Of a stretch of DNA of 64,000 bases, positions 18,352 to 26,874 are shown in pieces; position 1 is the first letter of the stretch; the number at the start of each line of letters is the position of its first letter. The position numbers were made by a program, and so were the translations under genes. The notes under the pieces were generated by a model. The model was not told the origin of the DNA. It did not search any database and saw nothing but the letters and a program-made list of their open reading frames with translations. The DNA comes from Marivita sp. Lineage in GTDB: Bacteria; Pseudomonadota; Alphaproteobacteria; Rhodobacterales; Rhodobacteraceae. The stretch spans positions 141,028 through 205,027 of the forward strand of contig NZ_JALEGT010000055.1 of the NCBI RefSeq assembly GCF_022763305.1. Direction: 5' to 3'.

Positions 18352-19560
18352 TCAGGTCACGGCTTTGCGCTGCTTGAATTCAGGTGTGTCCCAAAGCCGG
18401 TCGCGCATGATGGTCGAAAAGATCTCGACCGCTTGGTCCACGTCCTCAAGGCTCAGATAAAGCGGTGTGAAGCCGAAGCGCATGATGTCTGGCGCGCGGA
18501 AATCGCCGATCACCTTGTGCGCGATCAGCGCCTGCATTGCGGCATAGCCTTCGTCGAATCTGAAGCTGACCTGCGATCCGCGTTCGTGGGCGTTTCGCGG
18601 GCTGGCGAGGGTCAGATCGGGGCAGGAGGCCTCGACCCCGGCGATGAACCGTTCCGAGAGGTCTATGGACCGCGCGCGCAGGTCCTGGAGGTTAACGTCG
18701 TCCCACACGTCGAGCGCGGCGTCCAAGGCCGCCATCTGCACGATAGGGGGCGTGCCGACGCGCATCCGGGAAATGCCGGCGCCCGGTTTGTAGCCAAGGT
18801 CGAACGCGAAGGGACTGTCATGCCCCAGCCAGCCCGACAGCGCGGGCAGCGCCATGTCGGCATGGCGGGGCGAGACATAGATGAAGGCAGGCGCACCGGG
18901 GCCGCCGTTGAGGTATTTATAGGTGCAGCCGACCGCGAAATCGGCCTTGGCACCGGCAAGGTCCACGGGGATCGCGCCTGCGGAATGGGCCAGATCCCAG
19001 ACGGTGACGACGCCGTGTTCATGCGCCTTGGCCGTGAGTGTCGCCATATCGTGTTTGCGCCCGGTGCGGTAATCCACCTCGGTGATCATCGACACGGCGA
19101 TCTCATCTGTGATGGCGGCTTCGACCTCCTCGGGCGCGACGAGGCGCAGTTCATAGTCCGGACCAAGGAGCGAGATCAGCCCTTCGGCCATGTAGAGGTC
19201 GGACGGGAAGTTGCCGGTGTCCGACAGGATCACGCGCCGGCCCGGGTTCAGCTTCAGTGCGGCTGCCAGCGCCTGAAACACCTTGATCGACAGCGTGTCG
19301 CCCACAACAACATGCCCCGGCTCGGCCCCGATCAGACGCCCGATCCGGTCCCCCAGACGCGCGGGCATGTCCATCCAGCCGCAGGCGTTCCAGCCGGTGA
19401 TCAGGTGATCGCCCCATTCGTCTGTCACGGTCTGCGCCACGCGGGCAGCGGCGGATTTCGGCAAGGGTCCCAAAGAGTTGCCGTCGAGATAGATCATGCC
19501 TTCGGGCAGGTGAAACGCGGCGCGGGTGGCGGTGAAATCGGTCATGATGGGGTCTTTCAT
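18352..19560 (-). CDS. kynU: Kynureninase
   Basis: PLP enzyme cleaving kynurenine to anthranilate and alanine. The protein has 402 residues: [15 protein letters not shown] near the start, [12 protein letters not shown], the region [14 protein letters not shown] and the PLP-Lys in [16 protein letters not shown]. These are standard kynureninase blocks. The ATG overlaps the TDO stop as ATGA; an internal ATG 15 bases downstream (MTDFTATR) is an alternative start. Third gene of the SDR-TDO-kynU operon. Confidence 0.93.
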   Translation of the reverse strand: MKDPIMTDFTATRAAFHLPEGMIYLDGNSLGPLPKSAAARVAQTVTDEWGDHLITGWNACGWMDMPARLGDRIGRLIGAEPGHVVVGDTLSIKVFQALAAALKLNPGRRVILSDTGNFPSDLYMAEGLISLLGPDYELRLVAPEEVEAAITDEIAVSMITEVDYRTGRKHDMATLTAKAHEHGVVTVWDLAHSAGAIPVDLAGAKADFAVGCTYKYLNGGPGAPAFIYVSPRHADMALPALSGWLGHDSPFAFDLGYKPGAGISRMRVGTPPIVQMAALDAALDVWDDVNLQDLRARSIDLSERFIAGVEASCPDLTLASPRNAHERGSQVSFRFDEGYAAMQALIAHKVIGDFRAPDIMRFGFTPLYLSLEDVDQAVEIFSTIMRDRLWDTPEFKQRKAVT

Positions 19561-20390
19561 AGCTTGGTCCGCAGGTGCCAGAGATCGGGGAAAAGCTCAA
19601 CCTCGAGCATGCGCTTGAGATAGGACACGCCGCCCGTCCCTCCGGTGCCGCGCTTGAGCCCGATCACCCGCTCCACCGTGGTGACATGGTTGAAGCGCCA
19701 GCGGCGGAAATAGTCCTCGAGATCGACCAGCTTTTCCGCCAGTTCATAAAGATCCCAATACCGGCTTGGATCGCGATAGACCTCGGCCCAGGCGGCCTGT
19801 ACCGCCTCGTTCGGCTGGTGCGGTTTATGGCGGTCGCGGTTCAGAACCTCGTCCGGCACCGCCACCACCTGCGCCAGCCGCATCAGCGCACAGTCATAGA
19901 GCGAGGGCTTGTCCATTTCGGCGGTCAGGCGCGCGGTCAGGTCGGGCCGGTGGGCGTGGGGCTTGAGCATCGCCGGATTGCGGTTGCCCAGCAGGAATTC
20001 GATCTCGCGATATTGCGCCGACTGAAAGCCCGAGCTTTGACCAAGGGTCTCGCGGAAGGTGGTGTAATCGCTGGGCGTCATGGTGCGCAGCACGTCCCAT
20101 GCGGAATTGAGCTGTTCGAAGATGCGCGAGACGCGGGCGAGCATCTTGAAGGCAGGGCGAATCTCGGCGGCGGACAGCGTCGCGCGGGCGGCGTGCAATT
20201 CGTGCAGCGCGAGCCGCATCCACAACTCCGACGTCTGGTGCTGGACGATGAACAGCAATTCGTCATGGGCGCTGCTGAGCGGATGCTGGGCGGTCAGCAC
20301 CGCGTCGAGGCCCAGATAGTCGGTATAGGACATGCGCCCGTCAAAGGACATCTGCGCGCCGTCGCGGGCGGGATCGTATGGGTCGCTCAA
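19557..20390 (-). CDS. kynA: Tryptophan 2,3-dioxygenase (TTG start)
   Basis: Haem dioxygenase opening the indole ring of L-tryptophan to N-formylkynurenine. The protein has 277 residues: [37 protein letters not shown] (proximal part of the active site), [17 protein letters not shown] and the C-terminal [17 protein letters not shown] plus [12 protein letters not shown]. The start is TTG: a GGAGGTGAG site lies six bases upstream and the codon overlaps the SDR stop (TTGA). No ATG fits better, since the next Met is at residue 14. Couples tightly with both neighbours. Confidence 0.92.
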   Translation of the reverse strand: MSDPYDPARDGAQMSFDGRMSYTDYLGLDAVLTAQHPLSSAHDELLFIVQHQTSELWMRLALHELHAARATLSAAEIRPAFKMLARVSRIFEQLNSAWDVLRTMTPSDYTTFRETLGQSSGFQSAQYREIEFLLGNRNPAMLKPHAHRPDLTARLTAEMDKPSLYDCALMRLAQVVAVPDEVLNRDRHKPHQPNEAVQAAWAEVYRDPSRYWDLYELAEKLVDLEDYFRRWRFNHVTTVERVIGLKRGTGGTGGVSYLKRMLEVELFPDLWHLRTKL

Positions 20391-21142
20391 AACTCACCTC
20401 CGGCGATCTGTATCGCCTGGCCGTTGACGCTGCCCGAGTTGGGCGCGCAAAGCCAGAGCGCGGCCTCGGCCACTTCTTCGGGCGCAATCAGACGTCCATG
20501 CGGGTTTGCGCCGACCATCACCGCGCGCGCTTCGTCCTCGGTCATGCCGGTGCGGGCCATGATCCGGTCGATGTTCTGCGGGACGATGTCGGTGTCGACA
20601 TAGGCCGGGCAGATGGCGTTGAACGTGTAGGGTTTGCCAAGGTAGTCGGCGGCCAGCCCCCGGATCAGGCCGATCATGGCGTGTTTCGACGCGGTGTAGC
20701 AGGGCGCGCCCTTTAGGCCCCGCAACCCGGCGATGGAGCTGATGGCGATCACGCGGCCCCAGTCGGTTTGGTGCATCGACTTGAGGCTTTCGCGGATCGC
20801 GAGGAACGTGCCGTCAAGATTGGTTGCCATCATGTTACGCCAGAACGCCATGTCCATCTTGTGCAGCGCGCGGCCTTCTGCGATCCCGGCATTGGGCACG
20901 CAGATCTGGATCGGCCCCCGGTGGGCCACGGCACTCGCGATGCCGTCGACCACCGACGCCTCATCCTGCACATCCATGACGAGGGCGTGCAGATCATGCG
21001 CGCTGGCGGCGGCGTCCAGCACATCGGCGCGGCGGCCTGTGATCGTCACCTCTGCGCCTGCGCCGCGCAGGGCCTTGGCGATGGCAAGGCCGATTCCCGT
21101 ACCGCCGCCCGTGACCAGCGCGTGTTTGCTTTCGAGTGTCAT
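20387..21142 (-). CDS. SDR family oxidoreductase, first gene of the kynurenine operon
   Basis: 251 residues with [12 protein letters not shown] (cofactor), [21 protein letters not shown] (catalytic Tyr and Lys) and a C-terminal [12 protein letters not shown]. It resembles 3-hydroxybutyrate/3-oxoacyl dehydrogenases. It starts at [10 protein letters not shown], preceded by GGGAGG; the longer frame has a basic non-homologous N-terminus. Its position ahead of TDO and kynureninase suggests a role in tryptophan catabolism, but no such reaction is known to me. No formamidase gene is visible in the operon. Confidence 0.78.
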   Translation of the reverse strand: MTLESKHALVTGGGTGIGLAIAKALRGAGAEVTITGRRADVLDAAASAHDLHALVMDVQDEASVVDGIASAVAHRGPIQICVPNAGIAEGRALHKMDMAFWRNMMATNLDGTFLAIRESLKSMHQTDWGRVIAISSIAGLRGLKGAPCYTASKHAMIGLIRGLAADYLGKPYTFNAICPAYVDTDIVPQNIDRIMARTGMTEDEARAVMVGANPHGRLIAPEEVAEAALWLCAPNSGSVNGQAIQIAGGEF

Positions 21143-21226
21143 GTGGCCTCCCATGTCCTTTGTGCGTGACCGTATAGGTCTGGTCGCCAGTGGCAAGATG
21201 GCCCACCTGCGGGGGCTTGCTTTTCT

Positions 21227-21244
21227 CATTCACGTTCATGAATG
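21227..21244. promoter_or_regulatory. Inverted repeat between divergent SDR and MBL genes
   Basis: CATTCA and TGAATG arms with a six-base spacer, 83 bases from the SDR start and 26 bases before the MBL start. Its place between divergent genes suits an operator, but it is short and could be chance. Confidence 0.3.
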
Positions 21245-21269
21245 TGTGCGTGACCACAGGAGGAGCGTC

Positions 21270-22217
21270 ATGCGTATCACACCCATTCTTGTCATCGGCT
21301 GTCTGGCCCAGACGGCCGCCGCCAGCGAAGACATTGCGGACAAGTATCCGCAGTCCGAGCTTTACGACAAACCGGTCGAGGTGATCCCGCATGTGTTTTC
21401 CGCCATCGGGGCGACAGCTCCGCCGACCTACGAGAATTCCGGCCACAACAACAACCTGAGTTTCGTCATCACCGGCGATGGCGTGGTGGTGATCAATGGC
21501 GGGGCCTCGGCCCGGCTGGCCAAGGCGCTGCATGACGAGATCAAGGCAATCACCGACCAGCCGGTGAAGCTGGTGATCAACGAGAACGGGCAGGGTCATG
21601 CGATCCTCGGCAATTCCTACTGGGCCGGGTTGGGTGTCGACATCCTGGCCCATGAAGATGCCATCGCGGTGGTCGAGGCGGATGGCGATTTCATCCTGCA
21701 GGGCATGCAGCGCTACAATCAGGACAAGGCCGAAGGCACCACGATCGCCGTGCCGAACCTCAGCTTTTCGGACAGACATGTGGTCGAGATGGGAGAGGTA
21801 ACGCTGGAAGTGTTGCACTTGGGTCCGGCGCATGATCCGGGCGATGTGCAGGTCTGGATCCCGCAATGGGGCATCGTCATCGCGGGCGACATCGCGTTCC
21901 ACGAGCGCATGCCGCCGATCTTTGCCGAAACCGACACGGATGCCTGGATCGAAACCTTCGACGGGCCGTTCACCGCTCTGGGAGCGACCTATGTGATTCC
22001 CGGCCATGGCCATCCGACGAACATGGCGCAGGTGACGCGCTATACCAGCGATTACATCAAGGATCTGCGCGCCAAGATCGGGGCGCATATCGACGAGGGC
22101 GGTGATCTCGCAGGTGCCTTCTATGTGGACCAGTCCAACTGGGCGCATCTTGATACGTTCGAGGAGTTGGCGACCAAGAATGCGGGCCGGGTGTTCGAAG
22201 AAATGGAATGGGAATGA
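21270..22217 (+). CDS. Exported MBL-fold protein with altered metal motif
   Basis: 315 residues with a signal peptide (MRITPILVIGCLAQTAAASED) and a beta-lactamase-type fold. Where active enzymes have H-x-H-x-D-H before a GN, this protein reads N-G-Q-G-H-A before LGN (VINENGQGHAILGN). The later motifs GPAHDPGD, IAGDIAF and IPGHGHP keep His, Asp and His. It resembles the SoxH/quinoprotein-associated zinc-hydrolase group. Metal binding at the first site is probably lost or reorganised. The start has an AGGAGG site. Not clearly linked in function to the divergent kynurenine operon. Confidence 0.72.
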   Translation: MRITPILVIGCLAQTAAASEDIADKYPQSELYDKPVEVIPHVFSAIGATAPPTYENSGHNNNLSFVITGDGVVVINGGASARLAKALHDEIKAITDQPVKLVINENGQGHAILGNSYWAGLGVDILAHEDAIAVVEADGDFILQGMQRYNQDKAEGTTIAVPNLSFSDRHVVEMGEVTLEVLHLGPAHDPGDVQVWIPQWGIVIAGDIAFHERMPPIFAETDTDAWIETFDGPFTALGATYVIPGHGHPTNMAQVTRYTSDYIKDLRAKIGAHIDEGGDLAGAFYVDQSNWAHLDTFEELATKNAGRVFEEMEWE

Positions 22218-22230
22218 AGGCACGCCTCTG

Positions 22231-22282
22231 CCCTTCTTCTTGCTGAAAATATCCCGGGGAGTTTGAGGGGCTGGCCCCTCAA
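22231..22282 (-). repeat. Dispersed hairpin repeat, copy B (reverse orientation)
   Basis: Read on the minus strand: hairpin TTGAGGGGC-CA-GCCCCTCAA (nine-bp stem) then CTCCCCGGGATATTTTCAGC and AAGAAGAAGGG. Lies between the MBL gene and choline-sulfatase. Same plan as copies A, C and D. Confidence 0.65.
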
Positions 22283-22283
22283 T

Positions 22284-22303
22284 CGTTTCCGTCAACGGAA
22301 ACG
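22284..22303. repeat. Hairpin CGTTTCCG-TCAA-CGGAAACG
   Basis: Eight-bp stem with TCAA loop, directly followed by a 22-bp perfect palindrome and preceded by repeat copy B. No T-run. Confidence 0.6.
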
Positions 22304-22325
22304 GAAGATGCGTCGACGCATCTTC
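22304..22325. repeat. 22-bp perfect palindrome centred on GTCGAC
   Basis: GAAGATGCGTC followed by its exact reverse complement. Same centre as the two palindromes at 18303 and 18324. Lies in the 180-base interval before choline-sulfatase. Confidence 0.7.
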
Positions 22326-22397
22326 GCCCGGACCGGATTGACGCCATCCCCTGATCCCACCAATGTCGCGCCAAAACCAGCGCGAGGGGGGGCGATC

Positions 22398-23903
22398 ATG
22401 CAGCCGAACATTCTGATTCTGATGGTGGACCAGCTGAACGGGACGCTTTTCCCGGATGGTCCCGCCGACTGGTTGCACGCCCCCAACCTCAAGAAACTGG
22501 CCGCACGGTCCACCCGGTTTCGGAACGCCTACACCGCCAGCCCGCTCTGCGCGCCGGGGCGGGCGGCGTTCATGTCCGGGCAGTTGCCCTCCGCCACCGG
22601 GGTCTATGACAACGCGGCCGAATTTCCGTCTTCGATCCCGACCTACGCGCATCACCTGCGGCGGGCGGGATATTACACGGCGCTGTCGGGCAAGATGCAC
22701 TTCGTCGGTCCCGACCAGCTCCACGGGTTCGAGGCGCGTCTGACCACGGACATCTACCCCGCCGATTTCGGCTGGACGCCGGATTACCGCAAACCGGGCG
22801 AACGCATCGATTGGTGGTATCACAACATGGGTTCGGTCACGGGCGCGGGCGTGGCCGAGATCACCAACCAGCTCGAATATGATGACGAGGTGGCCTATCA
22901 GGCCAAGCTTGCGCTTTATGACCTGTCGCGCGGCAAGGACGACCGGCCGTGGTGCCTGACCGTCAGCTTCACCCATCCGCATGACCCTTATGTCGCAAGG
23001 CGCAAGTACTGGGACCTCTATGAGGACTGCGACCACCTGCTGCCCGAAATCCCCGCGATGGCCTATGAGGATCATGACCCGCACGCAAAGCGCATTTTCG
23101 ATGCCAATGACTGGCGCAATTTCGACATCACCGAGGACGACATCCGCCGGTCGCGCCGCGCCTATTTCGCGAATATTTCGTATCTGGACGACAAGATCGG
23201 CGAGATCCTGCAGGTGCTTGAAGACACGCGGCAGGAGGCGATCATCCTGTTCGTGTCGGACCATGGCGACATGCTGGGCGAGCGGGGGCTGTGGTTCAAG
23301 ATGTGCTTCTACGAAGGATCGTCGCGGGTGCCGCTGATGATTTCGGCGCCTGACATAGCGGCGGGTCTGGTGACCGATCCGGTTTCGACCATCGATGTCT
23401 GCCCGACGCTCTGTGCCTTGGCTGGTGTGAGCATGGACGAGGTGATGCCCTGGACCACGGGGGAATCGCTGGTGCCTCTGGGGCAGGGCGGCGAACGGAC
23501 CAGCCCCGTGGCGATGGAATACGCGGCCGAGGCGTCTTATGCGCCGCTGGTGTCGCTGCGCTATGGCAAGTGGAAATACAACCGTTGTGCGCTCGACCCC
23601 GATCAGCTGTTTGATCTTGAAGCCGATCCGCACGAATTGACCAACCTCGCAGATCACCCCGACCATCAGGGCACGGTGCAGACCCTGCGGGCAAAGTCCG
23701 AGGCACGGTGGGACCTGGCGCGGTTCGATGCGGAGGTGCGTGCCTCTCAGGCCAAACGCTGGGTGGTCTACGAGGCGCTGCGGCAGGGCGGATACTACCC
23801 GTGGGACTACCAGCCGCTGCGCGATGCGTCAGAGCGGTTCATGCGCAACCACATGGATCTGAACGTGCTCGAGGACAGCCAGCGCTTTCCGCGCGGGGAA
23901 TAA
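22398..23903 (+). CDS. betC: Choline-sulfatase
   Basis: Sulfatase that hydrolyses choline-O-sulfate to choline and sulfate. The protein has 501 residues. MQPNILILMVDQLNG at the start, the formylglycine motif PLCAPGRAAF (Cys converted to formylglycine), FVSDHGDMLGERG (metal and substrate ligands) and a C-terminal QAKRWVVYEALRQGGYYPWDYQPL segment, read with gaps, that is typical of choline-sulfatases rather than other arylsulfatases. Start at MQPN because of the GGGGGG purine run upstream. No betA/betB/betI neighbours here, so regulation and use of the choline are unknown. Confidence 0.85.
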   Translation: MQPNILILMVDQLNGTLFPDGPADWLHAPNLKKLAARSTRFRNAYTASPLCAPGRAAFMSGQLPSATGVYDNAAEFPSSIPTYAHHLRRAGYYTALSGKMHFVGPDQLHGFEARLTTDIYPADFGWTPDYRKPGERIDWWYHNMGSVTGAGVAEITNQLEYDDEVAYQAKLALYDLSRGKDDRPWCLTVSFTHPHDPYVARRKYWDLYEDCDHLLPEIPAMAYEDHDPHAKRIFDANDWRNFDITEDDIRRSRRAYFANISYLDDKIGEILQVLEDTRQEAIILFVSDHGDMLGERGLWFKMCFYEGSSRVPLMISAPDIAAGLVTDPVSTIDVCPTLCALAGVSMDEVMPWTTGESLVPLGQGGERTSPVAMEYAAEASYAPLVSLRYGKWKYNRCALDPDQLFDLEADPHELTNLADHPDHQGTVQTLRAKSEARWDLARFDAEVRASQAKRWVVYEALRQGGYYPWDYQPLRDASERFMRNHMDLNVLEDSQRFPRGE

Positions 23904-23962
23904 CTAAAACTTTCTGAACATCGACCGTTATCTGGCCATAATTGGTCTTCAGAATTAACGGC

Positions 23963-24700
23963 ATGTTCAGAACTCTCATTTTCGCAACCGCGATTGTCGC
24001 GGCGACCGTTGTGACCGCAGAGCCAAATGGCGTGATCCGCGTGATTGACGGGGATACATTCGACATCGACGGCACGCGCGTGCGTTTGCACGCCATCGAC
24101 GCGCCTGAAACCGACCAGATGTGTGGCGATGCCGCGAGCCCCGCCTGGGCCTGTGGAGAGTGGGTGCGTGCGCAAACCCGCGCTCTGTATGAAGGGCGCA
24201 CCGCCCGGTGTACCGCGCTTGATACCGACCAGTATGGGCGCACGGTCGCCAAATGCGCTGTCGACGGTCGGGATGTGGGCGAACGGCTGGTCAGTGACGG
24301 TCTGGCCTTTGCCTATCGCCAGTACGGACTGGATTATGACTTGGCCGAGAAGGGGGCCGCCGTGAATGGGCGGGGCCTGCATGCCACCGGTGTGATGTCG
24401 CCTGCGGCGTTCCGCTCGGCACAGCGCGCGCAGGCGCGGCCCGAGCCGTCACGCGCGACAGGCGCCAAGACAGTCACCGTCACCAAGGGCAGTCCCTCCG
24501 GGAAAAGCTGGCTGCCGAACGTGATCAACCCGAACTGCAGGATCAAAGGCAATATCAGCCAGGGCGGTCGGGAAAAAATCTATCACGTGCCGGGACAGGA
24601 GTATTACGACAAGACGCGCATTTCACCCACCAAGGGCGAACGCCGGTTCTGCTCCGAGGCCGAAGCCCGTGCCGCCGGATGGAGAAAAGCGCGAAACTGA
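23963..24700 (+). CDS. Secreted thermonuclease-family protein
   Basis: 245 residues: signal peptide (MFRTLIFATAIVAATVVTA), SNase-like domain with VIDGDTF, RVRLHAIDAPETDQ (catalytic Arg and Asp) and DQYGRTVAK (second Arg), then an unstructured linker. The C-terminal module contains NCRIKGNIS, IYHVPGQEYYDKT and GERRFCSEAEARAAGWR. That module is often appended to bacterial secreted nucleases. Four cysteines in the nuclease domain could form periplasmic disulfides. Start chosen at the ATG giving the signal peptide. Confidence 0.8.
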   Translation: MFRTLIFATAIVAATVVTAEPNGVIRVIDGDTFDIDGTRVRLHAIDAPETDQMCGDAASPAWACGEWVRAQTRALYEGRTARCTALDTDQYGRTVAKCAVDGRDVGERLVSDGLAFAYRQYGLDYDLAEKGAAVNGRGLHATGVMSPAAFRSAQRAQARPEPSRATGAKTVTVTKGSPSGKSWLPNVINPNCRIKGNISQGGREKIYHVPGQEYYDKTRISPTKGERRFCSEAEARAAGWRKARN

Positions 24701-24781
24701 CGGTGGTTTGATCCGGGTCAAAGTGAAAGATGCATATCTCTGACAATTTCACTCCAACGACATCAGGAGAGGAGTGGTTCC

Positions 24782-25018
24782 ATGTCACACACACCGCATG
24801 AATTGGCCGAGGAATTCCCGGATCACGTTGAAAAGATGAGCGCGCTCAAGCAATCGGATGCGCATTTCGCCAAGCTGTTCGACAGCTATCACGAGATCAA
24901 TCGCAGCGTTCACCGCGCTGAAACCAATGTGGAGCCGATGGACGCCCTGGCCGAAACCGAGCTTCGCAAGCAGCGCGGCGCGCTGAAGGACCAGATCTGG
25001 AGCTATCTGCAGAAGTGA
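24782..25018 (+). CDS. DUF465 / YdcH-family small protein
   Basis: 78 residues reading MSHTPHELAEEFPDH, HFAKLFDSYHEINRSVHRAET and AETELRKQRGALKDQIW. These match the helical-hairpin DUF465 family of short cytosolic proteins; function unknown. A GGAGAGGAG site lies just upstream. Its stop codon abuts the stop of the convergent glutathione peroxidase with no spacer, so there is no room for a conventional terminator between them. Confidence 0.85.
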   Translation: MSHTPHELAEEFPDHVEKMSALKQSDAHFAKLFDSYHEINRSVHRAETNVEPMDALAETELRKQRGALKDQIWSYLQK

Positions 25019-25537
25019 TCAGTCAAGAAGCGCCGTGATCGCGTCGATCACGGGTTTCGACATCGGCCGCGCGTTCGATCCGAACGTCGCGGCCACGCTG
25101 CCATCGGGCGCAATCAGAACCTTGTTGAAATTCCAGCTGGGGCTGAAACCGGTGTCGGCGGCAAGCCACTGGTAGAACGGGTGTGCGGTGTCCCCGCGGA
25201 CCGACGTGATCGTGGTCATCGGGAAGTCGAGACCGAAATTCACCTCGCAGAAATCCTTCACCTCTTCGTCGGACGCCAGTTCCTGCCGGAAATCGTTGGA
25301 GGGCACGGCAAGCACGACCAATCCCCGATCACGGTACGTGTCATAGAGCGTTTGAAGCCCGTCATATTGCGGCGTGTATCCACAACGCGACGCGGTGTTG
25401 ACCACCAGAACCGGCTGGCCGCGCCAGTCTGAAAGGTCTATTTCGCCCCCGTCGATGGACGGAAAGGTGAAATTGGACATCGCGGCCTGTGCAAGCGTGG
25501 AGCAAAAGGTCAGAACGAGGGCGAGAATCAAACGCAT
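25019..25537 (-). CDS. Glutathione peroxidase-family protein, exported
   Basis: 172 residues: signal peptide (MRLILALVLTFCSTLAQA) then a Cys-type GPx domain with NTASRCGYTPQYDGL (peroxidatic Cys), VLAVPSNDFRQE, VKDFCEVNFGLDFPMTT and SWNFNKVLIAPDG. Export suggests defence against peroxide in the periplasm; the usual thiol donor there is unclear. Terminal codon abuts the DUF465 stop. Upstream AGGAGG ribosome site. Confidence 0.85.
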   Translation of the reverse strand: MRLILALVLTFCSTLAQAAMSNFTFPSIDGGEIDLSDWRGQPVLVVNTASRCGYTPQYDGLQTLYDTYRDRGLVVLAVPSNDFRQELASDEEVKDFCEVNFGLDFPMTTITSVRGDTAHPFYQWLAADTGFSPSWNFNKVLIAPDGSVAATFGSNARPMSKPVIDAITALLD

Positions 25538-25589
25538 GAGAAAGCCTCCTTACGCTCAGACCTAGGCGATTGGTCGAGAAAGAAAAGCC

Positions 25590-26210
25590 TCAGAGCGTGC
25601 GGAACACCATGACAAGCCCGCGATCCTGCGCGTGGTCGTGATCGGCGTTCTCGTAGATCGGAATGTCGTGAAAGCGGACCGGGGTGATGAGCCCATGTGC
25701 CACCATCAGCGCGAGGCGCGAACCGAAACCGGCACCATCAAAGACCGGCGGGATGACGCCACAGGCAAACAGCGCACCGGGCTTTGCGACGCGCATCAAT
25801 TCGGGGAACACCTCGGGGCCGACATGGCCGTGGGTGAAAGTCCCGCTCGACACAAAACCGCCATAGCTGGCATCCGCCAGTGGCAGCGTTTGCGTAAGGT
25901 CCGCACAGATGCGGTTGCGGTAAAGCCCCTTCGCTGCGGCCGCGTCCAGCATGGCCTGCGAGATGTCGATCCCGTCCACATCCATCCCGGGCAGATGTTC
26001 CGCCAGCAGACCGGTGCCCGCTCCGATGTCGAGCACGGGGCCGCGCGCATCCGCCTCCGACAGAAAGACCCGCGCCACCTCGCGCGGGGCGACATAGCCA
26101 TGGCTTTCGCCGAAGCTGCTGTCATAGCTCGTGGCCCAATCGTCATAGAGCGCACGGGCATCGGCGGCCCCCCTGATGCTGTAGGCGCGTTCGAGATTGT
26201 GATCGGACAT
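25590..26210 (-). CDS. Class I SAM-dependent methyltransferase
   Basis: 206 residues: helical N-terminus, VLDIGAGTGLLAEHLPG (SAM loop), VDGIDISQAMLDAA (acidic loop after strand 2), CADLTQTLPLAD and VSSGTFTHGHVG. C-terminal half is a short variable substrate region. The substrate is not recognisable. No operon partner; ends 379 codon-free bases from nothing obvious, with the GPx start 53 bases downstream on the same strand. Confidence 0.7.
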   Translation of the reverse strand: MSDHNLERAYSIRGAADARALYDDWATSYDSSFGESHGYVAPREVARVFLSEADARGPVLDIGAGTGLLAEHLPGMDVDGIDISQAMLDAAAAKGLYRNRICADLTQTLPLADASYGGFVSSGTFTHGHVGPEVFPELMRVAKPGALFACGVIPPVFDGAGFGSRLALMVAHGLITPVRFHDIPIYENADHDHAQDRGLVMVFRTL

Positions 26211-26326
26211 GATGGTTCTCCCCTGAGCCAGAGGTCAGGATGACGGTCCGAGACCCGGGCGACAAGCCCCTTGCAGGCCAATCGTCACAACGCCATATTT
26301 TCAGGATCACAGTTCCGGAGGCGGTC

Positions 26327-26596
26327 ATGGCAGGCGGTTGGGCACGCGATGGCGCGGTGCAGGATCAGATCGACGCGTCGATCAATGATGAACTCGCCCG
26401 TCTCAAGGCGCGCAGGGGGCCGCAGGGCGAAAGCCTGACCCATTGTGCCGACTGCGAAGAACCGATCGCCGAGAAGCGTCGTATTGCGCTGCCGGGCGTG
26501 AAGCTTTGCATCGACTGCCAGCAGGAGCGCGACGGGGTCTACCAGGCGCGCGGCGGGATCAACCGTCGGGGATCAAAGGACAGCCAGTTGAAGTGA
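26327..26596 (+). CDS. DksA/TraR-type C4 zinc-finger protein
   Basis: 89 residues with the zinc-finger CADC-(17)-CIDCQQERDG, preceded by a short helical region rich in charge. Small DksA/TraR-like proteins of this length (YbiI group) lack the long coiled coil of DksA, so RNA-polymerase action is uncertain. I start at MAGGWARDG rather than at the longer frame because this fits the family length. Repeat copy C follows 38 bases after the stop. Confidence 0.75.
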   Translation: MAGGWARDGAVQDQIDASINDELARLKARRGPQGESLTHCADCEEPIAEKRRIALPGVKLCIDCQQERDGVYQARGGINRRGSKDSQLK

Positions 26597-26633
26597 CATC
26601 GCCCAAAGGCGACGTTTGGTGCCCGGTCGTCCG

Positions 26634-26682
26634 CTTGGGGGCTTTGCCCCCAAACCCCCAGGATATTTTCGGCAAGAAGAAA
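26634..26682 (+). repeat. Dispersed hairpin repeat, copy C
   Basis: Hairpin TTGGGGGC-TTT-GCCCCCAA (26635-26653, eight-bp stem) followed by ACCCCCAGGATATTTTCGGC and AAGAAGAAA. It lies downstream of the DksA-like gene and in the same sense. Confidence 0.7.
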
Positions 26683-26800
26683 GGGGCCCTCCTGAAGGAA
26701 GACCCCCGCGAAGGCAGAGCCTTCTCCTTGCACGGTCATCGGCGTCCCCGCCTGTACCGTGTCATGATCCTGCACGATATTCGTTAATAACGCGCTAATG

Positions 26801-26841
26801 GCTTTCTTCTTGCCCCAAATATCCCCGCCGGAGGCTCCCGC
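26801..26841 (-). repeat. Dispersed hairpin repeat, copy D (reverse orientation)
   Basis: Read on the minus strand: GCGGGAGCCTCCGGCGGGGA, TATTTGGGGC and AAGAAGAAAGC. The hairpin is weaker than in the other copies. Lies downstream of pepF in the same sense. The 278-base interval 26597-26874 contains only copies C and D. Confidence 0.6.
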
Positions 26842-26874
26842 AGGTGTCACGGGCGCCGCCATCTGGCGTGGGCA

